64,000 bases of DNA from Marinobacter oulmenensis (GCF_014201735.1 NZ_JACHFE010000004.1:226275-290274); one strand, 5' to 3'. Numbered from the stretch's first letter, positions 1 to 9,649 are shown. The notes: generated by a model from the sequence alone, not told the origin. Numbers and translations are program-made.

Positions 1-25
1 CCGCATGTAATCAGGGAGCCGAGTC

Positions 26-835
26 ATGACAGAACAGGAAAATGCCGTGCGGCTGAACAACCGGAGCGAAGGCATCACCGAAGTGATCCTCAACCGCCCG
101 GACAAGCGCAACGCCTTTGACGACCTCATCATCCAGCAACTGATCGACGCCCTGACCCGGGTGGACGCAGACGACGATACCCGGATTGTCATCCTCCGCT
201 CCGAAGGCCGGCACTTCTCGGCCGGAGCGGATCTGGGCTGGATGCGGCGGATGGCCGACAACACCCGCCAGGAAAACCTGGACGACTCCCGGCAACTGGC
301 CCGGCTGATGAACGTGCTCAACCACCTGTCCAAACCGGTGATCGGTCTGGTTCAGGGAGCGGCCTTTGGCGGCGCCGTCGGCCTGGCCGCCTGCTGTGAC
401 ATCGTACTGGCAACGGAAAAGGCCAGTTTCTGCCTCAGTGAGGTCAAGCTGGGGCTGATCCCCGCGGTCATCAGCCCCTATGTTGTCAGGGCCATCGGCG
501 AACGCCAGGCCCGCCGTTACTTCATCTCCGCCGAAGTGTTCACCGCACAGCAGGCTCAGGAATACGGCCTTGTACACATCGTCTGTGATGATGTCGATGA
601 CATGGAAGCCCGCTGCAACGACATGCTCGCACAACTGGCCATGAACGGACCCGAGGCCATGAAAGCCGCCAAGGACCTGGTATTTGCCGTCAGCCACAAG
701 CCCATTGATGAGGAAGTGATTGACGACACGGCACACCGCATCGCGGATATCCGGGTGGGTAAGGAAGGACAGGAGGGGCTTGGCGCCTTCCTGAACAAAC
801 GAAAGGCCAACTGGGTACCGGAGGACAACTCATAA
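26..835 (+). CDS. liuC: 3-methylglutaconyl-CoA hydratase (enoyl-CoA hydratase family)
   Basis: A 269-residue crotonase-fold protein, the usual length for the family. It begins with a typical hydratase N-terminus (LNRPDKRNAF) and carries the oxyanion-hole segment HFSAGADL, the FGGAVGLAACCDI block and the SEVKLGLIPA segment with the catalytic glutamate. The family hydrates 3-methylglutaconyl-CoA to HMG-CoA in leucine and isovalerate degradation. The substrate is assigned from position: it overlaps liuD by one base (TAATG) and HMG-CoA lyase follows, matching the liuCDE order known in Pseudomonas. The start has an AGGGAG ribosome site seven bases upstream. The earlier operon genes (liuR, liuA, liuB) would lie left of the window. 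Confidence 0.93.
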   Translation: MTEQENAVRLNNRSEGITEVILNRPDKRNAFDDLIIQQLIDALTRVDADDDTRIVILRSEGRHFSAGADLGWMRRMADNTRQENLDDSRQLARLMNVLNHLSKPVIGLVQGAAFGGAVGLAACCDIVLATEKASFCLSEVKLGLIPAVISPYVVRAIGERQARRYFISAEVFTAQQAQEYGLVHIVCDDVDDMEARCNDMLAQLAMNGPEAMKAAKDLVFAVSHKPIDEEVIDDTAHRIADIRVGKEGQEGLGAFLNKRKANWVPEDNS

Positions 836-2823
836 TGTTTAGCAAAATCCTAATCGCCAACCGGGGCGAAATCGCCTGCCGGGTTATCCAGACCGCACAC
901 CGCATGGGCATCCGCTGCGTTGCGGTCTACTCCGATGCTGACGCCAGTGCCCGCCATGTGGCCATGGCCGACGAGGCCTTCCACATCGGCCCCGCCGCCA
1001 GCGCCGACAGCTACCTGCGCGGTGACAAGATCATCGAGGTGGCCCGGCAAAGCGGCGCCCAGGCGGTACACCCCGGTTATGGCTTCCTGTCCGAAAACAC
1101 CGATTTCGCCGAGGCCTGCGAAGCCAATGGCATCGCCTTCATCGGCCCGCCTTCCTCCGCCATTGCCGCCATGGGCTCCAAGTCCGCGGCCAAGGCCATT
1201 ATGGAAAAGGCCGGCGTGCCGCTGGTTCCCGGTTATCACGGTGACGACCAGTCACCGGACCTGCTGCGGGCCGAGGCCGAAAAGTGCGGCTTCCCGCTGC
1301 TGCTCAAAGCCGTCGCCGGTGGCGGCGGCAAAGGCATGCGTGTGGTCGAGCGCATGAGCGAATTCGACGATGCCCTGGCCGCCGCCCAGCGCGAGGCGAA
1401 AAATGCCTTCGGCAACCCGGACATGCTGATCGAACGCTACCTGACCCAGCCCCGCCATGTGGAAATCCAGGTGTTCTGTGACCAGCACGGCAACGGCATC
1501 TATCTGGCCGAACGGGACTGCTCCGTGCAGCGCCGGCATCAGAAAGTGCTGGAAGAAGCACCGGCGCCGGGCCTGAGCGAAGACACCCGAAAAGCCATGG
1601 GCGAAGCCGCGGTGCGGGCTGCCAAGGCCATCAATTACGTCGGGGCCGGCACGGTCGAATTCCTGTATGACGTGGACGGCTCTTTCTTCTTCATGGAAAT
1701 GAACACCCGCCTGCAGGTGGAACACCCCGTCACCGAAATGGTCACCGGCCAGGATCTGGTGGAGTGGCAACTGAAAGTGGCCTGGGGCGAAACCCTGCCG
1801 CTGGCGCAGGAACAGGTAAAAACCCGTGGCCATGCCGTGGAAGCCCGCATCTACGCCGAAGACCCGGACCAGGACTTCCTGCCCGCCACCGGCACACTGC
1901 GCTATCTGAGCACGCCGGATGAATCCGCCCACGTCCGGGTGGATACCGGCGTGACCGAAGGCGACGAGATCAGCATCCATTACGACCCGATGATCGCCAA
2001 ACTGATCGTCTGGGACGAGAGCCGTGACCAGGCCGTCAATCGCATGGTTCAGGCGCTGGAGCAGTATCGGATTGCAGGCCTGAAGACCAACATCCGGTTC
2101 CTGCATGCGGCGGTGGACAGCCAGCCTTTCCGGGCCGCCGAACTGACCACCAATTTCATTGCCAGCCACGGTGACCTGCTGTTCCCGAAATCCCGTCTGG
2201 ATACCGACAAGGCCCTGGTGCTGGCCGCTGGCTTTGTGCTGGAACAGCGCAAATCGGCAGAGCCGGTCACCGCAGACCCCTGGTCGCCGTTCGGCCGCAA
2301 GAACAGCTGGCGCCTGAACTCCGAGTATGCCCAGCCGCTGAAGCTGCAGGTAGGCGACGAGGTACACGAGCTCAAGCTGCTGGAGCGGGATGACCGTTAC
2401 CAGGTCTTCGTGGGCGACAGCGTCTACCACCTGAACGCCCGCCTGGATGATGACTACCTGCAGGCTGTCATCAATGGCCACCGGCTCAGCGTGCACGGCA
2501 ACCTGCATAACGACGAACTGGTGCTGTTCTATGAGGGCGACACCTTCAAGTGCACCGTCTACCGCGAAACCTACGACTTCGAGGAACTGGCCGGCGAAGG
2601 CAGCCTGGCGGCCCCGATGAATGGCGCTGTAGTGGCTATCCAGGCCAAGGCAGGCGACCGGGTCAAAGCAGGTGACACTCTGGTGATCATGGAAGCCATG
2701 AAGATGGAACACGCCATCAAGGCCCCTGCCGATGGCGTGGTCAGCGAGATCTTCTACGGTGAGGGTGATCAGGTGGCCGAAGGTGCTGAACTGATTGCCA
2801 TCGACACAGAGGAGGCAGACTGA
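835..2823 (+). CDS. liuD: Methylcrotonyl-CoA carboxylase, biotin-containing alpha subunit
   Basis: A 662-residue biotin-dependent carboxylase subunit. The N-terminal biotin carboxylase domain opens with [17 protein letters not shown] and holds the ATP-grasp glycine loop GGGGKGMR and the [14 protein letters not shown] segment. The C-terminal biotinyl domain contains EAMKMEH, with the biotinylated lysine at residue 623. With the beta subunit LiuB (expected left of the window) it carboxylates 3-methylcrotonyl-CoA to 3-methylglutaconyl-CoA in the cytoplasm. It overlaps liuC and liuE by one base at each end, so the three genes are almost certainly translationally coupled. Acetyl-, propionyl- and geranyl-CoA carboxylase alpha subunits look alike; the liu context decides. 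Confidence 0.94.
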   Translation: MFSKILIANRGEIACRVIQTAHRMGIRCVAVYSDADASARHVAMADEAFHIGPAASADSYLRGDKIIEVARQSGAQAVHPGYGFLSENTDFAEACEANGIAFIGPPSSAIAAMGSKSAAKAIMEKAGVPLVPGYHGDDQSPDLLRAEAEKCGFPLLLKAVAGGGGKGMRVVERMSEFDDALAAAQREAKNAFGNPDMLIERYLTQPRHVEIQVFCDQHGNGIYLAERDCSVQRRHQKVLEEAPAPGLSEDTRKAMGEAAVRAAKAINYVGAGTVEFLYDVDGSFFFMEMNTRLQVEHPVTEMVTGQDLVEWQLKVAWGETLPLAQEQVKTRGHAVEARIYAEDPDQDFLPATGTLRYLSTPDESAHVRVDTGVTEGDEISIHYDPMIAKLIVWDESRDQAVNRMVQALEQYRIAGLKTNIRFLHAAVDSQPFRAAELTTNFIASHGDLLFPKSRLDTDKALVLAAGFVLEQRKSAEPVTADPWSPFGRKNSWRLNSEYAQPLKLQVGDEVHELKLLERDDRYQVFVGDSVYHLNARLDDDYLQAVINGHRLSVHGNLHNDELVLFYEGDTFKCTVYRETYDFEELAGEGSLAAPMNGAVVAIQAKAGDRVKAGDTLVIMEAMKMEHAIKAPADGVVSEIFYGEGDQVAEGAELIAIDTEEAD

Positions 2824-3731
2824 TGGCTTTCCCGAAACAGGTCCGCCTGGTGGAGATGAGCCCACGGGATGGACTCCAGAACGAGCCCGGCCCGGTCATC
2901 GCCACCAACATCAAGACCGGCCTCATCGACCGGCTGGCCGATTGCGGCCTGGGGCATATTGAGGCCGCCAGTTTCGTCTCCCCCAAATGGGTGCCCCAGA
3001 TGGGTGATGCGACCGAGGTCATGGCCGGCCTCACCCGCAGGCCCGGCGTCCGCTATTCCGCCCTGACGCCCAACCTCAAGGGCTTTGAAAACGCGCGGGC
3101 AGCGGGCGCTGACGAAGTGGCCGTGTTCGGCGCAGCGTCGGAATCGTTCACCAGAAAGAACATCAACTGCACCATCGCCGAAAGCCTCGAACGCTTCGCG
3201 CCAGTGGTGGAAGAGGCCCGGAAGTACGGCATCCCGGTGCGCGGCTACGTGTCCACGGTCCTGGGCTGTCCGTATGAAGGCGAGATCGCACCCGATCAGG
3301 TGGCAACGGTGGCCAAAGCACTTTACGACATGGGCTGCTATGAAATCTCCCTGGGCGACACCATCGGCGTCGGCACGCCCCTGAAAGCCAAGCGCATGCT
3401 TGAAGCCGTTGCCCGCGAGGTGCCGATGGCGCATCTGGCCGCCCATTTCCATGACACCTACGGCCAGGCACTGGCTAATCTCTACGCCGTGCTTGAAGAA
3501 GGCGTAGCCGTCATCGACGCCTCGGTCGCCGGCCTGGGTGGCTGCCCCTACGCCCGGGGCGCCTCCGGCAACGTGGCAACCGAAGACGTGCTATACCTGC
3601 TCAACGGACTGGGTATCGCAACCGGGGTCGATCTGGACAAACTGGTGGCCACCGGAGACTGGATCTGCGGCCAACTGGACCGCCATAACGGCTCAAAAGT
3701 CGGCCAGGCACTGGGCGGTAACTGCCAATGA
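2823..3731 (+). CDS. liuE: Hydroxymethylglutaryl-CoA lyase
   Basis: A 302-residue TIM-barrel lyase of the HMGL family. The N-terminal [11 protein letters not shown] segment supplies a metal ligand and catalytic arginine, and the family signature [17 protein letters not shown] carries the active-site cysteine, residue 241. It cleaves HMG-CoA to acetyl-CoA and acetoacetate, the last step of leucine breakdown. The start codon overlaps the liuD stop (TGATG). A 98-base palindromic element begins eleven bases after its stop codon, which may mark the end of the core liu operon. Confidence 0.95.
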   Translation: MAFPKQVRLVEMSPRDGLQNEPGPVIATNIKTGLIDRLADCGLGHIEAASFVSPKWVPQMGDATEVMAGLTRRPGVRYSALTPNLKGFENARAAGADEVAVFGAASESFTRKNINCTIAESLERFAPVVEEARKYGIPVRGYVSTVLGCPYEGEIAPDQVATVAKALYDMGCYEISLGDTIGVGTPLKAKRMLEAVAREVPMAHLAAHFHDTYGQALANLYAVLEEGVAVIDASVAGLGGCPYARGASGNVATEDVLYLLNGLGIATGVDLDKLVATGDWICGQLDRHNGSKVGQALGGNCQ

Positions 3732-3741
3732 GAGGAGCGGG

Positions 3742-3839
3742 GAGTGGGCACGGCTGTCCGGGATCGTCCAAAACAGGGATGTTTTGGTCGAGCGTACAGG
3801 GACGTATTCACAGCGTATCCCGGACAGTCGTGCCCACTC
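3742..3839. repeat. Long imperfect stem-loop element, probable dispersed palindromic repeat
   Basis: The ends are 23-base inverted repeats (3742-3764 and 3817-3839) with a single mismatch. The 52-base interior holds a perfect 8-bp hairpin, CCAAAACA (3768-3775), loop GGGA, TGTTTTGG (3780-3787). The decamer ACAGGGAYGT occurs twice, at 3773-3782 and 3796-3805. It lies between liuE and the next gene on the same strand and has no open frame of its own. Structure and position resemble intergenic palindromic (MITE- or ERIC-like) repeats. It could act as a terminator, attenuator or mRNA-stabilising hairpin. It occurs once in this window, so its repeat status is inferred. Confidence 0.6.
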
Positions 3840-3880
3840 GCCGCTACGCCCGATATTGAACTGAAGGCTAGGAGCAAATA

Positions 3881-4456
3881 ATGAGTAACAACAACATCGT
3901 CGCCCTGGACCTCCCGATCCCCGAGATCCGTGATTTACCGGAGGACACCCAAAAATACTTCCAGATCTGCCAGGAAAAACTCGGCATGATCCCGAACGTA
4001 CTCACCGCCTACAGCCAGAACCTGAAACAGCTTGAAGGCTTCACCCGCCTCTACAACGAGCTCATGCTCGGTGAAGGCGAACTGTCCAAGCTGGAGCGGG
4101 AAATGGTCGCCGTGGTGGTGTCATCCGAGAACAAATGCTTCTACTGCCTGGTGGCCCATGGCGCGGCGGTTCGAGTCCTCAGCGGCGACCCGACCCTGGG
4201 TGAACACATGGTGATGAACTACCGCACCGCCAACCTGGACAAGCGCCAGCGGGCGATGCTCGATTTCGCATCCCAACTGACCCGCTCACCCGCCACCACC
4301 ACGGAACAGGATATCCAGACCCTGCGCGATGCCGGCCTGAGCGACCGCGCCATCTGGGACCTGAGCAACCTGATTGGCTTCTACAACATGTCGAACCGCG
4401 TGGCGATCGCCAGCGATATGCAACCCAACCCTGAATACCACAGCCAGAGTCGCTAG
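3881..4456 (+). CDS. Peroxidase-related carboxymuconolactone decarboxylase/AhpD-like protein
   Basis: A 191-residue all-helical AhpD-fold protein. The signature ExxCxxCxxxH is complete: E83, C86, C89 and H93 in the segment ENKCFYCLVAHG. These residues suit a thiol-based peroxidase or disulfide reductase. The length and N-terminus match the 'uncharacterized peroxidase-related enzyme' subgroup, for which no physiological substrate is settled. An AGGAG ribosome site sits seven bases before the ATG. It follows the liu genes on the same strand beyond the palindromic element, so it may be an operon extension or a separate unit; its role in leucine catabolism is not evident. A weak hairpin (4456-4474) follows its stop. 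Confidence 0.82.
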   Translation: MSNNNIVALDLPIPEIRDLPEDTQKYFQICQEKLGMIPNVLTAYSQNLKQLEGFTRLYNELMLGEGELSKLEREMVAVVVSSENKCFYCLVAHGAAVRVLSGDPTLGEHMVMNYRTANLDKRQRAMLDFASQLTRSPATTTEQDIQTLRDAGLSDRAIWDLSNLIGFYNMSNRVAIASDMQPNPEYHSQSR

Positions 4457-4510
4457 CAAGCCCCGAATGCTTGCCAGCCCTCAACTACAAAAACAATCGG
4501 AGGCAGAGAC

Positions 4511-6196
4511 ATGAGCAAGACTCTACCAAGCTACACCAGCGGCACCGCCGAATCCCCCCTGCTGGGCATGACCATCGGGGACATGCTGGATCGCACCGCC
4601 GAGCTGTATCCGGATCAGGAAGCCCTGGTGTGCCTGCATCAGGACATCCGCTGGACCTACCGGGAATTCGTCGACAAGGTCAACGAAGCCGCCCGGGCGT
4701 TCATGGCCATCGGCGTCAAGCGGGGCGACCGGGTGGGCATCTGGTCCCCCAACCGCTACGAGTGGACCGTCACCCAGTTTGCTACCGCCAAGGTTGGCGC
4801 CATCCTGGTCAACATCAACCCGGCCTACGGCGTACACGAACTCAATTACGCCATGAACCTGGCCGGCATCAGTGTCCTGGTCACCGCCGACAGCTTCAAG
4901 ACCTCCAACTACCGCCAGATGGTCTACGACCTGGCACCGGAGCTGAAACGCAGCGCTCCCGGCAAGCTCAAGGCCGACAACGTGCCCGAACTGCGTGCGG
5001 TGATTAACGTTCACGAAGAACGCCACGACGGCATGTGGACCTGGCAGGACTTCCTGGCCTTCAACAGCGACGTCTCGGAAGAGGAACAGGCCAAGCGCCA
5101 GAGCGAACTGCAGTTCGACGATGCCATCAACATCCAGTTCACGTCCGGCACCACCGGCAACCCCAAGGGCGCCACACTGACCCACCACAACATCCTGAAC
5201 AATGGTTACTTTGTCGGCGAGAGCCAGCGCCTGACCGAAAACGACCGCCTGGTGATCCCGGTGCCCCTGTACCACTGCTTCGGTATGGTGATGGGCAACC
5301 TCGGGTGCATCACTCACGGTTCCGCCATGATCTACCCGGGCGAAGGATTTGACCCGAAAACCGTTCTGCAGGCGGTCCACCAGGAGCGGGCCACGGCCCT
5401 GTATGGCGTCCCCACCATGTTCATCGCCGAACTGGCGGACCCCGAGTTTGAAAGCTATGACCTGTCCACCCTGCGCACCGGCATCATGGCTGGCTCCATC
5501 TGCCCGGCCGAGGTGATGAAAAAGGTCAACAGCAAGATGCACATGAAAGAGGTGCAGATTGCCTACGGCATGACCGAAACCAGCCCGGTGTCGACCCAGA
5601 CCAGCTCCCTCGATCCGTTCGAGAAACAGGTCACCACGGTGGGCCGCACCCAGCCACACCTGGAATCGAAGATCGTCGACCCCGGCACCGGCAATGTGCT
5701 GCCCCGCGGTGAAATTGGCGAACTTTGCACCCGCGGCTACAGCGTGATGCTCAAGTACTGGAACAACGAGGAAAAGACCCGCGAAGCCATCGATGACGGC
5801 GGCTGGATGCACACCGGCGACCTGGCCACCATGGACGAAGACGGCTACATCCAGATTGTCGGCCGCATCAAGGACATGGTGATCCGCGGTGGCGAGAACA
5901 TCTATCCCAAGGAGATCGAGGAATTCCTCTACACCCACCCGGCCATCGAGGAAGTGCAGGTCACCGGTATCCCGGATGAAAAATACGGCGAGGAACTGAT
6001 TGCCTGGGTGAAACTGCGCCCGGATGCAGAGCCCGTCAATGCCGACGATCTGCAGGCCTTCTGCAAGGGCAAGATCGCCCACTTCAAGATTCCGCGGAAC
6101 TACAAGTTCGTGGATGAATTCCCGATGACCGTCACCGGGAAGATCCAGAAATTCAAGATGCGGGAAATCTCAATCGAGGAAATGGGACTGAAGTAA
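4511..6196 (+). CDS. AMP-forming fatty acyl-CoA synthetase
   Basis: A 561-residue member of the ANL (acyl-CoA synthetase/luciferase) superfamily. The P-loop motif [11 protein letters not shown] is at residues 210-220, YGMTETSP follows, and the C-terminal domain contains [16 protein letters not shown] and ends with [11 protein letters not shown], supplying the adenylation lysine. It should activate a carboxylic acid with ATP and CoA. Length and motifs fit a medium- or long-chain synthetase. Its place after the liu genes suggests feeding branched or short acids into the pathway, but the substrate cannot be read from sequence. The ribosome site GGAGGC precedes the ATG. It is convergent with allA, whose stop lies only four bases beyond. 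Confidence 0.86.
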   Translation: MSKTLPSYTSGTAESPLLGMTIGDMLDRTAELYPDQEALVCLHQDIRWTYREFVDKVNEAARAFMAIGVKRGDRVGIWSPNRYEWTVTQFATAKVGAILVNINPAYGVHELNYAMNLAGISVLVTADSFKTSNYRQMVYDLAPELKRSAPGKLKADNVPELRAVINVHEERHDGMWTWQDFLAFNSDVSEEEQAKRQSELQFDDAINIQFTSGTTGNPKGATLTHHNILNNGYFVGESQRLTENDRLVIPVPLYHCFGMVMGNLGCITHGSAMIYPGEGFDPKTVLQAVHQERATALYGVPTMFIAELADPEFESYDLSTLRTGIMAGSICPAEVMKKVNSKMHMKEVQIAYGMTETSPVSTQTSSLDPFEKQVTTVGRTQPHLESKIVDPGTGNVLPRGEIGELCTRGYSVMLKYWNNEEKTREAIDDGGWMHTGDLATMDEDGYIQIVGRIKDMVIRGGENIYPKEIEEFLYTHPAIEEVQVTGIPDEKYGEELIAWVKLRPDAEPVNADDLQAFCKGKIAHFKIPRNYKFVDEFPMTVTGKIQKFKMREISIEEMGLK

Positions 6197-6200
6197 TCCC

Positions 6201-6689
6201 TCAGTCCAGTGTGACGAGCACCTTCAGCGGGTGCTCGTCGCAATTGTTGCCGGGGCCACCCCGGTCCACCACCAGAAACTCCCCTTCCTGATCCAGAACC
6301 GAGTGGATGGCGTGCCAGGTGCCTGCACGGTAGTTGACGCCCTGACCACCGTCGGTCACGAATGCCCGCACACTCTCCGGCTCAATCCGCTCTCCGGGCG
6401 GTGCCACCACCACCACGAAGCGCTCCCCGTGCATGGGTATAAAGGCCTGGCTTCCCAGTGGATGACGCTCCAGTCCCTCCACCTCCAGCGGGATGGTCAC
6501 CGGCTGGCTGACGAAGATGCTTATCATGGGCCGGGCGCCGTCGCCCAGGGCCTCTACTCTGGCCAGATCGTGGAATCGCTGGGTCCTGCCTCCGTTGATG
6601 GGAAAGGACTTGGCCACGCGGGTATCAATCACTTCCCCGAAATCCTCGAAGGCTTCCGGCGTCAATGGCTGGGCTTTCAGATTCAGCAT
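6201..6689 (-). CDS. allA: Ureidoglycolate lyase
   Basis: A 162-residue protein of the AllA family, cupin-like and full length, recognised from blocks such as EDFGEVIDT, YRAGTWHAIHSVLD, GGPGNNCDEHPLKV. The family cleaves (S)-ureidoglycolate to glyoxylate and urea, the last ureide step in purine nitrogen release. It is the third gene of a minus-strand group, 22 bases after allE. A 10-bp inverted repeat (6213-6222 and 6230-6239) lies within its last codons and may help end transcription against the convergent synthetase gene, although no T-run follows. Confidence 0.9.
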   Translation of the reverse strand: MLNLKAQPLTPEAFEDFGEVIDTRVAKSFPINGGRTQRFHDLARVEALGDGARPMISIFVSQPVTIPLEVEGLERHPLGSQAFIPMHGERFVVVVAPPGERIEPESVRAFVTDGGQGVNYRAGTWHAIHSVLDQEGEFLVVDRGGPGNNCDEHPLKVLVTLD

Positions 6690-6711
6690 GATGTCATTGT
6701 CTCCGGCAAAA

Positions 6712-7563
6712 TCAGCGACCGGTGAACCCGGACAGTTTCATGTGACGGTTAACGTCCTTGTACAGCAGGTACCGGAATCGTCCCGGCCCACCGGCATAAC
6801 AGGCCTGCGGGCAGAAGGCCCGGAGCCACATGTAATCGCCGGCCTCTACCTCAACCCAGTCCTTGTTGAGCAGGTAGACGCCCTTACCCTCCAGCACGTA
6901 CAGGCCATGCTCCATGACGTGGGTTTCGGCAAACGGGATCACGCCGCCCGGCTCGAAGGTCACGATGTTCACGTGCATGTCGTGGCGCATGTCGCTCTGG
7001 TCCACGAAGCGGGTGGTGGCCCAGCAGCCGTTGGTATCCGGCATTTCACCCGGCTCGATATCCGCTTCGTTGGTCACGAACGCTTCAGGAACCTCAACGC
7101 CCTCAACGTATTCATAGGCTTTGCGGATCCAGTGGAAGCGTACCGCCTGCTCGGCGGTGTTACACACTTTCCAGTTGCTGCCTGGCGGAATAAAGGCATA
7201 GCCGCCCGGTGTCATCCGGTATTCGGCACCTTCCAGGGTGAGCGTCATCTCACCTTCCACGACAAACAGCACGGCTTCGGCACCCGGATCGGTCTCGGGC
7301 CTGTCACTACCGCCTCCCGGGGAAACCTCCATGATGTACTGGGAGAAGGTCTCGGCGAAGCCGGACAGAGGACGCGAGAGCACCCACAGGCGAGTCTTGT
7401 CCCAGAACGGCAGATGGCTGGTTACGATGTCCCGCATCACCCCCTTGGGAATGACGGCATACGCCTCGGTGAACACAGCCCGGTCCGTTAACAACTGCGT
7501 CTGGGGCGGATGCCCGCCATGAGGCGCGTAATAGGTTGGCTGATTGGCTTTGTCGGTCATCAT
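6712..7563 (-). CDS. allE: (S)-ureidoglycine aminohydrolase, bicupin
   Basis: A 283-residue protein with two cupin domains, the normal AllE (YlbA) architecture. Recognisable parts are YYAPHGGHPPQTQLLTD near the N-terminus, the N-terminal cupin around EGEMTLTLEG and GGYAFIPPGSNW, and the C-terminal cupin with FAETHVMEHGLYVLEG, which carries the metal-binding His and Glu residues. The enzyme releases ammonia from ureidoglycine to give (S)-ureidoglycolate, the substrate of AllA next door. Its ATG overlaps the puuE stop (TAATG), so the two are translationally coupled. AllE needs ureidoglycine from an allantoate amidohydrolase (AllC), which is not in this window. Confidence 0.92.
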   Translation of the reverse strand: MMTDKANQPTYYAPHGGHPPQTQLLTDRAVFTEAYAVIPKGVMRDIVTSHLPFWDKTRLWVLSRPLSGFAETFSQYIMEVSPGGGSDRPETDPGAEAVLFVVEGEMTLTLEGAEYRMTPGGYAFIPPGSNWKVCNTAEQAVRFHWIRKAYEYVEGVEVPEAFVTNEADIEPGEMPDTNGCWATTRFVDQSDMRHDMHVNIVTFEPGGVIPFAETHVMEHGLYVLEGKGVYLLNKDWVEVEAGDYMWLRAFCPQACYAGGPGRFRYLLYKDVNRHMKLSGFTGR

Positions 7564-8498
7564 TATTCCCCGGTATCAATAGGATGGTTTTGTACCCAGT
7601 GCTGTGCGATATCCATGCGCCGGGTGACCCAGACACGGTCGTGGGCCTCAATATGGTCAAGGAAGCGCTGCAGGCCCCGGAACCGGCCGGGCCGCCCGAT
7701 CAGTCGGCAGTGCAGTCCCACGGAAAGCATGCGCGGCGTCTCCGCGCCTTCCTCGTACAATACGTCAAAGGCATCACGCAGGTACTCAAAGAAGTGGTCG
7801 CCCGTATTGAAGCCCTGGGGCGTGGCGAACCGCATGTCGTTGGTATCCATGGTGTAAGGCACAACCAGATGATTGTGCACCTCGCCCTGGCTGTCACTCT
7901 GGCGGGTCCAGAACGGCAGATCATCGCCGTAATAGTCGCTGTCGTACAGGAAGCCCCCTTCATCCAGCAAAAGACGGCGGGTGTTGGGGCTGTCGCGGCC
8001 AGTATACCAACCCATGGGTTTCTCGCCGTAGAGTTCCTGGAAAATCGCCAGTGCCCGCTGCAGATGTTCCCGTTCGACCTCTTCCGGCACATTCTGGTAG
8101 TGAATCCAGCGCCAGCCGTGGCAGGCCACCTCGTGCCCCAGTTCACGGAATGCATGAGCCGCTTCGGGATGACGCTGCAGAGCCATGGCAACACCAAAGA
8201 CGGTCAGCGGCAGGTTGCGCCGCTCAAATTCGCGCAGAATCCGCCAGACACCAACCCGGGAACCGTACTCATAGATGGACTCCATGCTCATGTGGCGGTC
8301 GGGAAACGCTTCCGCCCCGACAATCTCCGAAAGAAAGCGCTCAGAGTGGCTGTCGCCATGGAGCACACAGTTCTCACCACCCTCTTCGTAGTTGAGCACA
8401 AACTGAACGGCTACCCGTGCCTGGCACGGCCATCGAACGTCCGGCAATTCCCGGCCGTAGCCAATCAGATCCCGGGGATAGTCTGCCGTCATACCCAT
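7563..8498 (-). CDS. puuE: Allantoinase, polysaccharide deacetylase-type
   Basis: A 311-residue NodB-fold protein of the PuuE type, which hydrolyses allantoin to allantoate without the metal centre of classical allantoinases. Conserved blocks include FVLNYEEGGE, ACHGWRWIHYQ and YDSDYYGDDLPFW. It is first in the puuE-allE-allA group on the minus strand. A GAGGG ribosome site sits eight bases before the chosen ATG; a second in-frame ATG lies two codons downstream. The 272-base divergent region upstream separates it from the racemase and transporter genes and contains candidate GntR operators, so both directions are probably induced together by purine breakdown products. Confidence 0.92.
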   Translation of the reverse strand: MGMTADYPRDLIGYGRELPDVRWPCQARVAVQFVLNYEEGGENCVLHGDSHSERFLSEIVGAEAFPDRHMSMESIYEYGSRVGVWRILREFERRNLPLTVFGVAMALQRHPEAAHAFRELGHEVACHGWRWIHYQNVPEEVEREHLQRALAIFQELYGEKPMGWYTGRDSPNTRRLLLDEGGFLYDSDYYGDDLPFWTRQSDSQGEVHNHLVVPYTMDTNDMRFATPQGFNTGDHFFEYLRDAFDVLYEEGAETPRMLSVGLHCRLIGRPGRFRGLQRFLDHIEAHDRVWVTRRMDIAQHWVQNHPIDTGE

Positions 8499-8770
8499 AG
8501 AAAACGCCCTCTGTCAGATTCAAACCTTGCTTATAGGTACCAATACCTACAATGACATCGATTGTATACTAAAACTTATCATTTCGTACCAACGAAAAAC
8601 ATTCTCGAAAGAGATAGTCGGATAAAATGCTGTTTACTAACAATAATCAGAAAAAACAAGCCTGCATTCCTGAATTTTTCGCCCATCAAAACTTGCGAAA
8701 AACCTGACCACCATTCTACATTGTGTACAATTACCTATTGAATTGTTCACCAAGAGAATCGGCCACATTC
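8499..8770. promoter_or_regulatory. Divergent control region between puuE and the racemase operon
   Basis: This AT-rich gap (clearly richer than the flanking genes) separates two divergent purine units. It contains a perfect TAGGTA-N4-TACCTA inverted repeat at 8534-8549, TTGTATAC at 8562-8569, and the palindrome ATTGTGTACAAT at 8720-8731. TTGTATAC recurs upstream of the GntR gene at 13324-13331. FCD-type GntR regulators commonly bind short palindromes of this kind, so these are candidate operators. I cannot place -35/-10 boxes with confidence. Confidence 0.55.
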
Positions 8771-9520
8771 ATGCACATTCGCGCGATTAACCCCAATACC
8801 ACCGCCTCCATGACCCGGACCATTGCCGAGGCAGCAACACGCGTCGCGGCTCCGGGCACCCGGATCACGGCCACCCAACCGGACAGCGGCCCGGTGTCCA
8901 TCGAAGGCCATTTTGACGAAGTGATCAGTGCGGTCGGCGTCGCCGAGGAAGTCATGGCCTCGGAACAAAGCGATGACCCGGCCGACGCCTACATCATCGC
9001 CTGTTTTGGTGATCCGGGCCTGCTGGCCGCCCGCGAGCTGACCCGGGCCCCGGTGATCGGCATCGCGGAGGCCGCGTTCCATATGGCCACCCTGGTCAGC
9101 ACCCGCTTTTCCGTCGTCACCACCCTGGCCCGTACCGGAATCATTGCCGAGCACCTGCTGGAAACCTATGGCTTCAGCCATCACTGCCGGCGGGTCCGGG
9201 CAGCAGAGATACCGGTACTGGATCTTGAAGAGGATGCCGACAGGGCGCTGTCCCGGCTGATTGAGGAGTGCCGCAAGGCCCGGGACGAAGACAACATTGG
9301 CGCGATCGTGCTTGGCTGCGGCGGCATGGCGGACCTGACTGACGAAATCAGCCATGCCATTGGCCTGCCAGTGATCGAAGGGGTTACGGCAGCCGTCAAA
9401 CTATCGGAAGCCGTGGCCGGCCTGAAACTGGGTACCAGCAAATACGGGGATCTCGCCTTCCCGCGCCCAAAACCGTTTACCGGAAAGTTTGAACACCTTT
9501 CTCACCTGAGAAACCAATGA
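8771..9520 (+). CDS. Asp/Glu/hydantoin racemase family; probable allantoin racemase
   Basis: A 249-residue protein starting MHIRAINPNTT, the usual opening of this family (InPNts). The two catalytic cysteines are C78 in IACFGDPG and C183 in LGCGGMAD, so the two-base racemisation machinery looks intact. An upstream in-frame GTG at 8723 would add 16 residues unlike the family and would start inside a palindromic operator, so I prefer the ATG. The setting, divergent from allantoinase and followed by NCS1 transporters, suggests allantoin racemase (HpxA-like), interconverting allantoin enantiomers for the stereospecific allantoinase. Hydantoin racemase is the main alternative. Confidence 0.82.
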   Translation: MHIRAINPNTTASMTRTIAEAATRVAAPGTRITATQPDSGPVSIEGHFDEVISAVGVAEEVMASEQSDDPADAYIIACFGDPGLLAARELTRAPVIGIAEAAFHMATLVSTRFSVVTTLARTGIIAEHLLETYGFSHHCRRVRAAEIPVLDLEEDADRALSRLIEECRKARDEDNIGAIVLGCGGMADLTDEISHAIGLPVIEGVTAAVKLSEAVAGLKLGTSKYGDLAFPRPKPFTGKFEHLSHLRNQ

Positions 9521-9550
9521 ACAAAACCTAGAAAGACCCGACGGCAAGCG

Positions 9551-9569
9551 GGCCAGCCCAGGGCTGGCC
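9551..9569 (+). other. Intercistronic hairpin
   Basis: GGCCAGCCC and GGGCTGGCC flank a single A, giving a strong hairpin 30 bases after the racemase stop. An A-run, not a T-run, follows on the plus strand, so it is not a textbook terminator. It may stabilise the upstream message or reduce readthrough into the transporter genes. Confidence 0.4.
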
Positions 9570-9613
9570 CCACCGATCAGGCCATTAAAAAAACAGAGAT
9601 AACGGAGAGCACA

Positions 9614-9649
9614 ATGAACAGACACGATGATGAGGCCCCTCATGAATAG
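9614..9649 (+). CDS. Possible 11-codon leader peptide overlapping the transporter start
   Basis: An ATG preceded by GGAGAG encodes MNRHDDEAPHE and stops at a TAG that overlaps the transporter ATG at 9642 in another frame (catgaatag). This looks like a leader that couples translation to the transporter. Alternatively it is the remnant of a longer N-terminus broken by a frameshift. No repeated regulatory codon is seen, so classical attenuation is not supported. Confidence 0.3.
   Translation: MNRHDDEAPHE

Noticed and set aside
1252..2865. 537-codon open frame on the minus strand opposite liuD
   Set aside because: It lies antisense to a clear biotin carboxylase, shows no domain and is typical of third-position GC bias in high-GC genes.
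4523..6082. 519-codon minus-strand frame opposite the acyl-CoA synthetase
   Set aside because: No family-like sequence and antisense to a complete enzyme; a composition shadow.
6213..6239. Inverted repeat after the acyl-CoA synthetase taken as a terminator
   Set aside because: It lies inside the allA coding end and lacks a T-run, so it is mentioned with allA and not listed separately.
8723..8770. Upstream GTG start for the racemase
   Set aside because: It adds 16 residues unlike the family and begins within a palindromic operator; the ATG at 8771 matches the conserved N-terminus.
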